From: Closterium sp. Naga37s-1
Lineage: Eukaryota; Streptophyta; Zygnematophyceae; Desmidiales; Closteriaceae
NCBI GenBank assembly: GCA_947471745.1
Contig: CANJKZ010000093.1
Coordinates: forward strand, 2,775,501-2,839,500
DNA: 64,000 nucleotides
Reading direction: 5' to 3'
Shown one piece after another: positions 10,757-22,256 of the stretch (its first letter is position 1; the number at the start of each line of letters is the position of its first letter). The notes below the pieces were generated by a model, which ran no database searches, was not told where the DNA came from, and saw only the letters and a list, made by a program, of their open reading frames with translations. Made by a program: the position numbers and the translations under genes.

Positions 10757-11262
10757 GCCAACTATCCGCGATTCCAAAAATGCTGATCAAAGGGAATATG
10801 GTAACAAAAACACAATTATTAAACACAACTTAAATACCAAACTACTCATAGAAGTTTAATAAAAGATGACAAAGACCCCCTCCAAACTACCACCAAACCC
10901 CCAAGACCACAAAACTATCTACTCGTCCATAAGAAACATGTGATGCTTCTCTCAGGGTGTAGGGTTTGGGTGCCACGGCTCTCGCACGACCACAAGCTCA
11001 TGCTCGCTTTGTCTATAAATTACTTCCCCACCTTCTAAATTAGATAACATCTCTACCTATTTTAACCCCCACAGGTATCAAAGTTTAGGCCATGCGGAAT
11101 GTGTTACTGGAAACAGGAAGCGATTGACTAGGAAAGTGTTTGCCTCCATTAACGAAGGCACGATGTGTGCCAACGACAGAATGCTGTCCACGTCGATAAC
11201 GGCAAACGCATCCTCCTCCTCCCCCCCCCCCCCCGTGCGAGTCAAATGGACGCATCCGGTGA
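10757..11262 (-). pseudogene. 0.5 kb repeat S1 with tail of a transposase-like gene, copy 1
   Basis: About 97% similar by eye to 24198-24712. On the minus strand, after a G-homopolymer (glycine run), a frame reads EEDAFAVIDVDSILSLAHIV and ends VTHSAWPKL with a stop at 11078-11080. The style (an I-x-V-D/E-S-I-L-x-L-A-H motif followed by an asparagine-rich FLVNRF block) resembles the C-terminal tails of large plant and fungal DNA-transposon proteins such as the KDZ or TNP2 types. That is from memory and weak. Downstream (plus coordinates 10757-11077) is AT-rich 3' sequence. Here the coding part is cut by the GA minisatellite at 11263. Confidence 0.45.
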
Positions 11263-11630
11263 GAGAGGCAGGGAGGAGAGAAGGAGAGAGACAGGGAGGA
11301 GAGAAGGAGAGTGGCAAGGAGGAGCGAAGGAGGGAGGCTGGGAGGAGATGAGGAGAGAGGCAGGGATGAGAGAAGGATAGAGGAAGGGAGGAGTGAAGGA
11401 GAGAGGCAGGGATGGGAGAAGGAGATAGGCAGGGAGGATAGAAGGAGAGAGGCGGGGCGGAGAGTAGGAGATAGGCAGGAAGGAGAGAAGGAGAGAGAGG
11501 CAGGGAGGAGAGAAGGAGAGAGGCAGGGGGTGGAGGAGAGGAGGAGAGAGGCAGGGAGGTAGAAATTAAGGAGGAGAGAAGGAGAGATGCAGGGGGTGGA
11601 GAAGGAGAGAAGAAGGGAGGGAGAAAATGG
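11263..11630. repeat. GA minisatellite, copy in segment Y
   Basis: Same approximately 23 bp purine unit as at 2060-2484, with a slightly different unit count and variants. It starts directly at the edge of the S1 repeat and runs into the unique part of segment Y. Confidence 0.8.
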
Positions 11631-12288
11631 GAGGCAGGAATGCAAGGGGACCAGAATCAAGGGGACGAGAGCAGATGGGAATATAGCCAGGACGGAAGGA
11701 TGTCGCGGTGCACTTCACGCATGGAGCGTGCACTGATTGCGCCCGTCCCACTCCTGCTGCCCATAAAATGCGACGGGCAGCATTCGCCCGCCTCTCAACA
11801 AAGAATGAGAGCACCCAAAAACACCGAAAGGGCTACCATGCGCAGGTATTCACAAAAAGAAACAAGTTCGCAAGAACCCTGATGAATGGTTGGAGAGAAC
11901 AAAAACACCATGAGATACTGTGAGAAGTGCACATGTTTGCAAACCAGTTTCCAGACGCATGCTGATTGGCCGCACTACTCTGAGACAAGCGCGTGCTAAT
12001 TGGCCGCGCTACCTTGAGACAAGCGCGTGTTGATTGGCCGCCTGGTAGTTTGGCGTGCCGTGATTATTTTTCCCTCTTACAAGTCCCACTCGTATTATAA
12101 AGATGGGTTCCTTTTTAGGCTTCTTACAAGTTCCACTTGATATTACAACGATGAGGTGTACTTGCGGATAAAGAAAAGGATGTTACACGTCAGTACGAGC
12201 CCATCCTCCATGACGCAAAGTTTTTTTACAGCGCATACTGAGCACGTGTTTTGCAATCCCACGATTAGCAATTCTGAGCAGTAGTAAC

Positions 12289-12504
12289 TGTTAAAGTACT
12301 AGCGAGAGTTTGGCTTAGGAGCCATAGAAGCTTAGGCGATTTGGTGAAGTTCGAGGGTGTAGGGTGTAAGGAAAAATGTCGAGAGAATTGTGGAAGGAGA
12401 ATGGTGAAACTAGAAAGAAGGGGGATACAAGTAGTAAGCCCTAAAAGGGTTATACTCACTTTTGAGTACCCCACTACAGACTAGACATGCATTATAATCT
12501 GACA
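12289..12504 (-). repeat. lambda 3' LTR
   Basis: 216 bp, ends TGTTAAAG and ATCTGACA on the plus strand. It differs from the partner at 14755-14970 by a single C/T. It carries the family core (GTAGTGGGGTACTC, then TTTTAGGG and CTTGTATCC read on minus). Confidence 0.93.
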
Positions 12505-13059
12505 CACCCCCATAGTCAAAGTGGGGTATAATCATTACAGCATGCAGGCATAGAGCTAGAGTTCACAATAGGTAAGTAAGGCTAGAGCTAATCACAGAGG
12601 GCAAGTGAGGAGGAGGAGAGACTGTGGGGGAGAGAAGATGGGAGGCGACTGCTGACGCTGCAGACACACAGACGAGCTGCTGGCTCAGTGGCTACCGAAG
12701 CAAAGGCCCGGACTACAGGAGTAACTGGCTCCGCAGCTAAAAGTAGCGGCAGACGAGCAACTGACCCACAGGCGACTGGCGACTACCGGAGATTGTAGCC
12801 TCCGGACTGCTGGTGCTGCTGACGACAAGACTGCTGCCTCCACTTAACCTCCCCCAGCTGCCCAACGCCCCTCTCACACACCCCCTGCTCAAACCCTAGC
12901 CCTACACCCACAGCACCCCCTTAAACCCTAAACCCCAGACTCCCACACATCCACCCCCCTCAGCGATAGCTGCAGCAGTGGGAGACGAAGGAGGAGGAGG
13001 AGGAGGAGGGGACGGCACGCACAACCGACACCCCCACACCCACCCCCCCACGGCTGCAC

Positions 13060-14325
13060 CGCGTCCAGGAGCGGCTGCTGCAGGGGCCAGGGGCGGCTGC
13101 TGCTGGGGCGGCTGCTCCAGGGGCTGCTGCTGCTGGGGCGGCTGCTCCAGGGGCTGCTGCTGCTGGGGCGGCTGCTCCAGGGGCTGCTGCTGGGGCGGCT
13201 GCTCTGCTGGGGCGGCTGCTCCAGGGGCTGCTGCTACTGGGGCGGCTGCTCCAGGGGCTGCTGCTGGGGCGGCTGCTCTAGGGGCTGCTGCTGCTGGGGC
13301 GGCTGCTCCAGGGGCTGCTGCTGCTGGGGCTGCTCCTGCTGGGGCGGCTGCTGCTGGGGCGGCTGCTCCAGGGGCTGCTGCTGCTGGGGCGGCTGCTCCA
13401 GGGGCTGCTGCTGCTGGGGCGGCTGCTCCAGGGGCTGCTGCTGCTGGGGCGGCTGCTCCAGGGGCTGCTGCTGGGGCGGCTGCTCCAGGGGCTGCTGCTG
13501 CTGGGGCGGCTGCTCCAGGGGCTGCTGCTGCTGGGGCTGCTCCTGCTGGGGCGGCTGCTGCTAGGGCGGCTGCTCCAGGGGCTGCTGCTGCTGGGGCGGC
13601 TGCTCCAGGGGCTGCTGCTGCTGGGGCGGCTGCTCCAGGGGCTACAGCTGCTGGGGCGGCTGCTCCAGGGGCGGCTGCTGCTGGGGCGGCTGCTCCAGGG
13701 GCTGCTGCTGCTGGGGCGGCTGCTCCAGGGGCTGCTGCTGCTGGGGCGGCTGCTCCAGGGGCTGCTGCTGGGGCGGCTGCTCTGCTGGGGCGGCTGCTCC
13801 AGGGGCTGCTGCTACTGGGGCGGCTGCTCCAGGGGCTGCTGCTGGGGCGGCTGCTCTAGGGGCTGCTGCTGCTGGGGCGGCTGCTCCAGGGGCTGCTGCT
13901 GCTGGGGCTGCTCCTGCTGGGGCGGCTGCTGCTGGGGCGGCTGCTCCAGGGGCTGCTGCTGCTGGGGCGGCTGCTCCAGGGGCTGCTGCTGCTGGGGCGG
14001 CTGCTCCAGGGGCTGCTGCTGCTGGGGCGGCTGCTCCAGGGGCTGCTGCTGGGGCGGCTGCTCCAGGGGCTGCTGCTGCTGGGGCGGCTGCTCCAGGGGC
14101 TGCTGCTGCTGGGGCTGCTCCTGCTGGGGCGGCTGCTGCTAGGGCGGCTGCTCCAGGGGCTGCTGCTGCTGGGGCGGCTGCTCCAGGGGCTGCTGCTGCT
14201 GGGGCGGCTGCTCCAGGGGCTACAGCTGCTGGGGCGGCTGCTCCAGGGGCTGCTGCTGCTGGGGCGGCTGCTCCAGGTGCTGCTGCTGCTGGGGCGGCTG
14301 CTCCAGGGGCTGCTGCTGCAGCGGA
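13060..14325. repeat. GC-rich minisatellite inside lambda
   Basis: About 1.26 kb of tandem units of about 27 bp, core GGGGCGGCTGCTCCAGGGGC with variable GCTGCT runs. The array also shows a higher-order period of about 670 bp: the block from about 13190-13660 with its rare variants (CTACTGGGG, TCTAGGGG, CTACAGCTG) recurs at about 13770-14240. All frames stay open, giving false poly-Ala/Gly/Pro/Ser open frames on both strands. On the minus strand the unit matches the leader repeats of element alpha (CCTGGAGCAGCCGCCCC). Confidence 0.88.
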
Positions 14326-14754
14326 AATTAGGAGGGAGGGGAGGGGAAGGGCGCGGCCCCCAGGGTGCCCTGACGGGCGACGTGCTAGGGAGCCGCGCAG
14401 GCCCCCGAAAGTGCCTCGACGGGCGACGGGAGGGGACCGCGCGCAGGCCCCTAAGGCGCCGTGACGAGGCAACGGGAGGGGCCGACTTGCGGGCCCCGAA
14501 AGTGCCGCGACGAGGCGACGGGAGGGGCCTGCGTGCGGGCCCCCAAAACGCCGCGACGAGGCGACGGTCGGGGCCAGTGCGCGGGCCCCCAAGACGCCGC
14601 AACGAGGTAGGAACCCGCCGCGCGCCTCGGGGCGCACGGCGGGCAGAAAACCGCCACGCGTTCCGAGCGCGTGGCGGGAAGAAAAATAGAATGTCACAGT
14701 AGGGCAGCGGAAGCAAGTGGGCCCACAGGCCAGGAGCTTTAAGCTCTGATAGCA

Positions 14755-14970
14755 TGTTAAAGTACTAGCGAGAGTTTGGCTTAGGAGCCATAGAAGCTTA
14801 GGTGATTTGGTGAAGTTCGAGGGTGTAGGGTGTAAGGAAAAATGTCGAGAGAATTGTGGAAGGAGAATGGTGAAACTAGAAAGAAGGGGGATACAAGTAG
14901 TAAGCCCTAAAAGGGTTATACTCACTTTTGAGTACCCCACTACAGACTAGACATGCATTATAATCTGACA
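14755..14970 (-). repeat. lambda 5' LTR
   Basis: 216 bp, one base different from 12289-12504. The primer-binding site lies immediately inside it at 14742-14754, on the side expected for a minus-strand element. Confidence 0.93.
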
Positions 14971-15062
14971 GTAACCACATCGCCACTCAACTCGTCCATA
15001 TCGAGCCACTGTTTTTGCCCCAACCGTGCTATGTTGGCACATCTGACAAACATACCGGCTTA

Positions 15063-15509
15063 GGGCGTGTAAAATTGTAACGCCCAAACCAAATGATCGA
15101 TCATGTACGCGTTTCAGGCTAGTGCGAAATGTGTAACGCTTAAGCGAACCCCATCTCAAATTTGGACAGCATTAGGGGCACCCACCCTGAACCACCCCCT
15201 TATGTAAACGCGAGACTGCTTATCCCTTCATTGTATTTGAACGGGATAGGAAATAACAAGGAATCTGACGAATATTTAGCGCGCTTAACAAAGCAAAGGG
15301 TTTAGGCAAGCAGAATTATTTTCTCCTCGCGCAGAATTAGTCTATGTATGTCCCATAATGCGGCGCGTAAATTTCAAGGCAGAAAATACCATTAAAAATC
15401 GGTCAAATTGGGGTGATTAATTAAATCGGCATAACCCTAATACTTCGCAATCGCCAATAACGCGCAAATGTTCGACCATTGCCTTTGGTCGTTACAATTT
15501 TACACGCCC
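15063..15509. mobile_element. MITE, copy in segment Y
   Basis: Same 447 bp element as 3237-3683 with identical TIR ends and TTA flanks (15060-15062, 15510-15512). It is ancestral to the duplication rather than a second insertion. Confidence 0.8.
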
Positions 15510-15823
15510 TTAGCGGAAATGAGGGGCTTGAAGTGGCCCTGTTTCAAGCACCATATTCATTTTGTGAGTCGATGCAGCTCATACCTTTGACTCCCAACCT
15601 CTCTATTTCCTAGTGCCTTGGTCTCCTAGTGCCCCTGCTTAATCTAATCTCAGCGAGCCACTGTGAAACTAACTATCTCCTTCGCCCATTCTACTAATGT
15701 TTTACGAAGCTTGCTTACCAACTCTCTGCCCCGCCTGTTTCATTTATTTTACCAATCCGTCCCCGCTCTCTAACATATTACTATGTGATTGAAAGCTTGC
15801 ACTCTCCATGAGCAGCATCGTGT

Positions 15824-16099
15824 GTGGCTTCGAGCGGCACGGCGTTCACCAGTAACATTGATCTGGAGCTGGATGTGATGACCGAAGAAGCTCGTGCGAA
15901 GTGGGCTCGCGATCACCCACCTACTCGCGCTGAAGCGGAAATTGAGTCCGCTTCTCCCCGTGCTGAAGGCTATAACATCAACATCGATGGCAATGAAGGC
16001 GCAAGAGTTACGCGCGGTGAACTGGGAGGGGTGGTTAGTGTGAACACCGCGAGCGGTGGTGGAACACACGCGCAAGTCCTTCGGTCAGCCGCTCTAACA
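15824..16099 (+). pseudogene. gag: copia iota (copy Y): start of gag, cut by LINE
   Basis: Matches 4350-4625 of copy X (MASSGTAFTS... to AQVLRS). The frame is cut at 16099 by the poly-T tail of the LINE and resumes at 22269. The 12 bp GCCGCTCTAACA at 16088-16099 is repeated at 22257-22268. Confidence 0.88.
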
Positions 16100-16123
16100 T
16101 TTTTTTTTTTTTTTTTTTTTTTT
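16100..16123 (-). other. LINE poly-A tail (poly-T on + strand)
   Basis: 24 consecutive T on the plus strand directly after the TSD copy at 16088-16099. This marks the 3' end of the minus-strand LINE. Confidence 0.92.
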
Positions 16124-16232
16124 GAATGCGTATGCACTATAACAGATGCAAATACATTCACAGTCGTAACTGGATTCTGGAGGGAAACGGCATACCCCAG
16201 TCGAGACTCAGGGGCCACCCCCCTACCAGTGC

Positions 16233-16758
16233 CTAAGGTGGCTGTCGGATGGTCTTGGGGTTCTGCCAGATAGACAGAAAATCTACCCTCCATGTGGCTT
16301 GTTCTCCTGCCTCGCTTATCCTCGCAATCGCCGCCCTCTTGTCACCTGCCAGACCACCCCACGGGTCCTGCAGCTGCCCTTGGATCTTGCATCCTGCTGC
16401 CTTCCTCAGCTTTTCTGCTCTGTACAGTCTTGCATGCCTCATGAAGTCAAAAACAGCCGCCCTAGCGACCTTTTTCCTTTGAAACCTCTCCTTCCGAAAC
16501 ACCGCATCCACCCTAGCCAACCAGATTCTCCGCATCGTCACCGCTGTCAATGTGGCTCCCGGGAAACCGGACTTCGTGGCCCCGTCCTTGAATAGCATGT
16601 CGCCTAGCGAACTCGTCCGGTCCGTTGGATCCATAATCTTCAGTGAGCTCAGCAGCGCGCCGATCACCGGCTGGATGACGGGACAAGTTTGCATGCAGTG
16701 GTATAGGGTTTCAGGAGCCCCGCAGTGCGGGCAACACCCTCTGGGGCCAAGAAAAACA
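16233..16758 (-). pseudogene. LINE ORF2 C-terminal zinc-binding region
   Basis: Frame beginning near 16758 with CPHCGAPETLYHCMQTC (CX2CX7HCX3C), the zf-RVT type of motif found after the RT of many plant LINEs. About 140 basic residues follow to a stop at 16233. It should be continuous with the RT frame upstream but is separated by a shift in a seven-C run (about 16760-16767), where the RT frame runs into an alternative tail ending at 16664. Confidence 0.8.
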
Positions 16759-19408
16759 GCCTCCCCCCCAACTGCAGGTTCTTGCTGTGCATCCGCAGCA
16801 CCACATCCCGCGCTCTGTAGTGGACCGCCAGAGAATCTCTCCTTTCTCTCACGGCCTTCCAGTCAATCTTCCAGCCCAGCTCTTCCTCCCACTCGTGTCT
16901 CCGCCTGGACGCCATGACCGGCCCCGTTAGCATCCTCCTTATCTCCTTAGGCGCTGCTGGCCTCATATGTTCCCCCACCAGCGAGGTCTGACAAAGCTTG
17001 ACCCGCGGCTCGCCCATCGCTCCGAGCACCGTGCCGCTCCTGGCCACCACCGGCTCCACACTTCTGACTGAGAAATTAACCACAAACGGACTCTGTGGCG
17101 TGACCAGGTTAGAGCCGTCCGAGCAGGTGAGGTGGTCTGTCACCACTCTCCCCTCATTGACCCCTTTTACCGTCCAGTACATGTATTTGTGCGTCCGCGT
17201 CAGAACCGTTCGTACCACCTTCGCCGCCGCCACGACCGCCTCGGCTGTTTTCGGCGCCGACAGCATCAACCTCCAGCCCGCCGGAGAAGCCTCGTAGGCT
17301 TTCTTCGCCCATCTGGCCGACGCCACGCTCCCGAACTCTGCTGTCAGTACCTTGATGTCCTTCAGCTCTCTGCTCCCATACTCCTTGGTGACGAGCAGGC
17401 TTCCCAACGTGGTTTTCACTATTTCTGCTGTGCCCTGTTGGTTCCCGAAAGGGCTGCCCCCCCGGAACATGATGCGCCGGTTGAAGCAGAGTAGCTCGCG
17501 TTCTACTTCCCAGCTGTTGGTCGGCTCTGGCAGGTCCGCGAATGGGGACTCCCATAACACTTCCACTATCGCCTTCCACCTCTGGCTCCCCTTCTCCCAG
17601 TGTTTCCTGGCAGATTTATGGGCGAAGAGCGTTGCAACTCCTTGCGGTAGCACCGCGGCCTTCTCCATCAGCCATCTCTTGGTGGCGTCCTTCTCTGTCA
17701 AGAACTTCCCCACTTGTGGTATCGCCATGCTATCCAGCCGGTCCTTCGGGTCGATCAGCCCCAAACCGCCGTCCTTCTTCGGCAACCGCGCCAGCTCCCC
17801 CCTCCAGAGCACACATTTTTTTTCCGACGTCACCTCCCCTTTCGAGACGTAGTTGTCGCAGGTTTTCCGAATCTTCGCCCAGAGCTCCTCTGGCGGCGGG
17901 TATATTTGCGCCTGGAAAAGTAGTATTGGTATGATGTAGCTATTGATGACCGTTACCCTTGACGCCGTAAGCAGGTGTTGATTCTCCCATTTGATCAACT
18001 CCTTCTTCCCTCGCTCCCATGCTTTCTCCCAGGACGGTGTTGCGTCTCCGTCCGGCGTCAGCGAGCTGTCGTCCGCATATCCGACATATGACCCCTCGTC
18101 ACCCCCGTCCGCCTTGACCCCCAGACCGCGCCTCTTGATCTCCGCGCAAAGCGGCTTCAGGGCGCAGAGAAACAGGTAAGGCGCTAAGGGGCACCCCTGT
18201 CTTACCCCCCTTTGCATCTCCACTTTTTCCCCTATCCAGCCGTTTATTACCAACCTCGTTCCTGACCCCTGATGCAGGCCCTCTGCCCATTTGATGAATT
18301 GTGCAGGCAAGCCGAGCTTCCCCAACGTTCCGAACAGGAAAGGGCGTGACACTGTGTCGTAGGCCTTTTGGAAGTCGACGAGCAAGAGGTACCAGTCTTC
18401 TCCATCGCTGTCAGTCGCCTCTATCGCGTCTGCAACCACCGCCACCGCGTCTGCTAGGCTTCTCCCCGGTATGAACCCGTGTTGCTCCCTTGAGATGACA
18501 TGATGCAGTTCACGTTTGAGCCTGTTCGTGAGCACCCTTGACAGGACCTTGTACACTGTTGTGAGCAGGGTGATTGGCCTGTAGTTTGTCAGCAGGTCCT
18601 TCTCCCCTTTCTTGTGCAGTAAAACCGTTACCGCCATCATCAGTGACTCTGGCAGCGACCCCTTCGCCTCGAAGCTTCTGACAAAATTCATGAACGGCCC
18701 TCCCAACAGGTTCGAATGAGTCTTGAAAAGCTCCACCGGGAGACCGTCGTGCCCTGGCGACTTCCCCTTCGGGAGCCCGTCCAGCGCGGCCTTGACCTCC
18801 ACTTCCGACCACGGGGCTCCGAGTTTATCCGCCGCAGCCTCCGGCATGACCCTGTCCACCGTGAAGTCAGCGATCGCCGACTGGGCCGCTGCCGCCTCAG
18901 CCTTGAAGGATTCCGCAAAGTGCGCTGACGCCGCCTTGAGCACCGCGCTCGATCCACGATGACGCACCCCCTGAAAGAGCACCTCCTCAATCAGCGTGCG
19001 CTCCTTCCTCATCTTCACCTGCGCCGACAGGTACGGCGACGGAATCTCCCCCTGCATCTCCGCAGTGAGGCCAGCAAAAACCTCCAGCCTCTCCCGCTCA
19101 TTTTCTCGGTAAGACTCCAGCTGTTCCTCCTTGGTCAGTAGCTGCGCCTTGACCTTGTCGTCCGTCGGCCCTCCCATGACCATGTGCCGTAACCGCTCCA
19201 CCTCCTCCGTGAGATGCAGCTGCGTTGTCGTCACCCTGTTCCTTTCCTCCTTCTCGTACGTGCGTAGGCCCGCTGTCAGTCTTGGAAGCAAACTTTCCAG
19301 AGAACATTTGCCCACCTTAGCAAGCGACTCCGTAATAGACTGAATGATCTTCCTTACCCCCTCCGACCCCTCCGTGTCGCGTGGAACCTCCACAGACCCG
19401 GGCCACAC
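16664..19408 (-). pseudogene. LINE ORF2 reverse transcriptase region
   Basis: A 914-codon open frame. After about 190 residues of linker come all the non-LTR RT blocks in order: LPKGKSPGHDGLPVELFK, NYRPITLLTTVYKVLSRVL, EQHGFIPGRSLADAV, LLVDFQKAYDTVSRPFL, QRGVRQGCPLAPYLFLC and the catalytic GYADDSSL (about residues 440-446). Thumb and spacer follow. The RT performs target-primed reverse transcription together with the upstream endonuclease. Catalytic Asp residues are present. The upstream join (about 19370-19400) and downstream join (about 16760) are frame-shifted, so the full ORF2 cannot be made from this copy. Confidence 0.92.
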
Positions 19409-20183
19409 GCGTGCTCCGAGGCGAATTTAAGCTTATATTGACAGCAAACCAGTGGTCAGTCAGCTTCTTTGGCACCTCCACATGCCGGGCCCCCACCAAG
19501 TTGCCGAGCAGGGATGTGGACACCAAGGCTCTGTCGATGCGCGACTTCGACTGCGTGGCTCTATCCTTGAAAGTGAACTCCTTGTCGGTGGGATGCAGGG
19601 CGCGGAAAGCATCACAGAGGTCGTGTGGCTGCCACGCGTCCAATAAACGCTGGTTCTCCCTCCCTGAGCCCACACCGGACTATTTATCCAGATCAGGGTC
19701 AGCGACCATATTGAGATCTCCCACCACCACCAGGTGCTGTGACTGCGGCTGCGCCTGGATGAAAGGTAACATATGCTCGTTGTGAAACTTCGCTCTATTG
19801 CATGCTTGCGCCGGGAGATATGCAGCAACCAGCCTGAAAGGCACCTCCCCTCCTTCTACTGTGACCCCTAAAAGTCTCCCCGTTGATTCCGGCAGGGCGT
19901 CTGAGAAGCGAATGTGCCTACCGAACGATACTACTGCCACCCCTCCCGCCGACTGGCTCGGTCCGACCGCAGCCCAAGCTTTCGGCCTTAAATCTTTCCA
20001 GAAGTTGTGATCTTTCTTAATCCTTCTATCTGAGAGGACCATTATGTCCGCTGTTTTTCGTAGCCATCTCCTGTTCTTACTCCGTTTTCCGCTGCTGCCA
20101 AGGCCATTCACGTTGACCCCGCAGATGGTAAGGAATGGTGTGTTACCCATGGATCCACTTGACAATGAGCCCCTCGCATCCAC
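19317..20183 (-). pseudogene. LINE ORF2 APE-type endonuclease region
   Basis: An N-terminal half with CGVNVNGLG and VVVGDLNMVADPDLD (20183-19680) ends in an in-frame TAG at 19680-19682. The same frame continues with RENQRLLDAWQPHDLCDAFR, SRIDRALVS and LTDHWFAVNISL (to about 19400). GDLN, the R-I-D motif and the final D-H pair are the conserved APE/exonuclease-III-like endonuclease residues, and they are intact apart from the nonsense codon. It overlaps the end of ORF1 by 41 bp (20143-20183), so ORF2 would start by re-initiation or shift. Confidence 0.88.
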
Positions 20184-21779
20184 GGGCTTTATTAATGACA
20201 GTACAACACAAGGAAGTCAGAATCGACGCTACTTCTGATGTCATCACCTCTGCTGTTGACGCCGTTAAAAACACCTCCCTCGTCTGCCTCCCTGAAACCC
20301 GCGCAGGAACCCTCCAGCATCTCCGCTCGCTCGGTCGGTCAGTCACGTCCCATACTTCTTCTTGACCTGCGCGAGATTCAGCTTCCCTTTGCTCAAGCGA
20401 GTCGCCGCTCCCGCCTTGAGCATCCCGGTACCATGACGAACCGACTGGACATGCTCCACCGCCAACTCGAAGCTGGAACCATGAGCCTTCCCGCAGTCTT
20501 CCTGGGAGCACAGCCACTCCTCTCTGACACCACCCGTAGAGGTTAAGGCAATCGCAGGATCCGCCAGCAATATCTTCAACGCCGGTGAGAGCTTCATGGA
20601 AGCCGCTGCTCGGGGGAAGGGTCGCACAGAAGTCAGCATGGAGGCTCACAGCTGCAGCCACCTGAAAAACAAGGTAAGAGGAGCAGCTGGAGCAGTTACC
20701 ATTGATCTCATGAGCACGCAAAAGAGGAAGATTCCAGTTTCCAATATTGTTCTGCCTCTCCTTAATGTAATCGTCATGGAAGCACGACATGTGCATTCCG
20801 CTGCAGAAATCGCAGGTCAGTGCAGGGAACGATACCAACAGCTCAACCCCGTGGACTCTGTCGGTGACCTTGTGCCACCACTTATACTTATCCCCCTGAT
20901 GCCTGAAGACCAAGCCCTTAATCTTGTCAGTATCAGACCCCGACACAGGATCCAGCACCGGTGAAAAGCCAAGCCGTCGCGGAACGCCGTGCGACCGCGC
21001 TTCAGCAGCAGCGCCGAAACCAGGTTCTTCTTGATCATCTCTGGTGAGATAACAGCCGGCACTCCCTTGAGCAGCACCTTAATCGCCTCCGGGTGAGCTG
21101 CACGCTCCTTCAGGTACTCCTTGTTCTCCGGATGTTGCCAGCCGAGCTTCAGCTTCATATCCTTCACCGTGTAGTGTTCGATCTCTCTGCTCCTCATAAA
21201 CCCTGCATCCGCCTCCTGCAGGAAGACGACTTCGATGCGTCCGAAATGCTTCTTGGAGAGAAAAGTCGCCGTAAGTTGCTGACACCTCGTGGTCGTTCTC
21301 ACGTTCTCCGACATGTGCTTTCCCCAAACCGTCAGCAGGTGATTGACATTGTTAATGATGCGCGGAATCTCCTTGCTCCAGGCGAAAGGAACCAGCAGCG
21401 TGATGGCAACTCCAGCCTGCTCAGCGATCTCGTCGAGCGTCACCGGATCTTGACATTCGTCGGAATCGTCACTCAGGTAGCCACCATCATCATCCGCGTC
21501 CTGCTCCTTGGCCTTACCGTGATCCTGAGCAGCAGGAACAGCAGCACCCGCCTTGGCCTTGTCACTGACGCTTGCATTGTTGCCTGCAGGCAGATCGTTG
21601 ATGCGCAGTGCCGACGCCTTAGCCGTCAACTCTTTAATCTCCTGCTCTCCTTGGGAGGCCGACGCGCCATTGAACAATGTCTTCGGAGTGATCGGCTCAG
21701 GACGAGCATCCGCGGGTTTCCTCCCCTGGAGACCGGCGGCCGGAGCCAGAGCAGCAGAGGTAACTTCCGGCGGAGCCAT
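20143..21779 (-). pseudogene. LINE ORF1 (nucleic-acid-binding protein)
   Basis: The start is taken at the ATG at 21779 (MAPPEVTSAALAP), because the open frame upstream of it (to 22241) has no coding character. The N-terminal third is Ala/Pro-rich, then acidic (DADDDGGYLSDDSDE). The middle contains IKVLLKGVPAVISPEMIKKN, which could be an RRM-like part. The frame shifts at about 20955-20990 into a second frame with a Cys/His cluster CDFCSGMHMSCFH, ending at 20143. ORF1 proteins of LINEs coat the element RNA. Assignment rests on position, charge and the zinc-knuckle-like cluster. Confidence 0.75.
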
Positions 21780-22256
21780 GGTGTGATGATGAGATGAGAT
21801 AGCGTATAGATCTGCCAATGCAGGACGTAAGATCGAGCTGAGCACCAAAGGCTCCTGTAATGACTTGTGTCTTCCTCTCCACCAGATTCTGTATATGTAG
21901 TAATAAAAAGTCTGTTGAAGCGCGTCGAGGAAGTAGGTAGAACACCTGGGGTTGCCATGCTTCTCGGGAACGTCGCAGACCCTGATAACTCCATTGCCAA
22001 AGTGAGCCTCGAGTGTGCCTGACAATAGGGCCGAATGGTCGATGTTCGACTGATGAACATAAAAAGTGTACCAACGGAATCCTACAGTCATAAGGAGTAC
22101 GAATCTAGGCTCGCTTTTGGCAACTGACAAGAAATTGAGGGACATTGACACGTGTGAAATTCTTGGGAGTAGCCATGGCGGTCTTGTCATTGTCATTTGA
22201 TGGAGTGTTTGGTGCTGTGAAAGGCTCTCGTGATTAATCAAACCAGACGGTTTGGT
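21780..22256 (-). other. LINE 5' untranslated region
   Basis: Sequence between the 5' end of the minus-strand LINE (22256, next to the TSD) and the ORF1 start. Open in one frame but with no recognisable protein features. It probably carries an internal promoter, although no motif could be assigned. Confidence 0.5.

Larger units (their letters stand above)
12289..14970 (-). mobile_element. non-autonomous LTR retrotransposon lambda
   Basis: A 2,682 bp element with 216 bp LTRs at 12289-12504 and 14755-14970, which differ at one base. It has TG...CA ends and the 5 bp target duplication GTAAC (12284-12288 and 14971-14975). Orientation is minus: the polypurine-tract hairpin region lies at 12505-12526, and a Met-tRNA-type primer site (TGCTATCAGAGCT, one change from TGGTATCAGAGC) lies at 14742-14754. 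Between them there is no gag or pol, only non-coding DNA and a long GC-rich minisatellite. This is a LARD/TRIM-like parasite probably moved by enzymes of the alpha-beta-epsilon family, whose LTR core and leader repeats it shares. The near-identical LTRs mean it is young. Confidence 0.92.
16100..22256 (-). mobile_element. LINE (non-LTR retrotransposon), L1-like layout
   Basis: A 6,157 bp element on the minus strand with the 12 bp target duplication GCCGCTCTAACA (16088-16099 and 22257-22268). It ends in a 24-nt poly-A (plus-strand T run 16100-16123). It has ORF1, then an ORF2 with APE-type endonuclease, reverse transcriptase with YADD, and a Cys/His zf-RVT tail. I see no RNase H. The empty site is at 4614-4625 in copy X. 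The full length implies recent complete reverse transcription, but ORF2 carries a stop and at least two frame changes, so this copy is dead. Confidence 0.92.

Noticed and set aside
13060..14325. CRISPR-like repeat array
   Set aside because: Units are contiguous with no unique spacers, and the context is an eukaryotic LTR element.
12978..14940. Long Ala/Gly/Pro/Ser-rich open frames on both strands within lambda
   Set aside because: They are translations of a 27 bp minisatellite (a multiple of three), open in every frame, and extend into an LTR.
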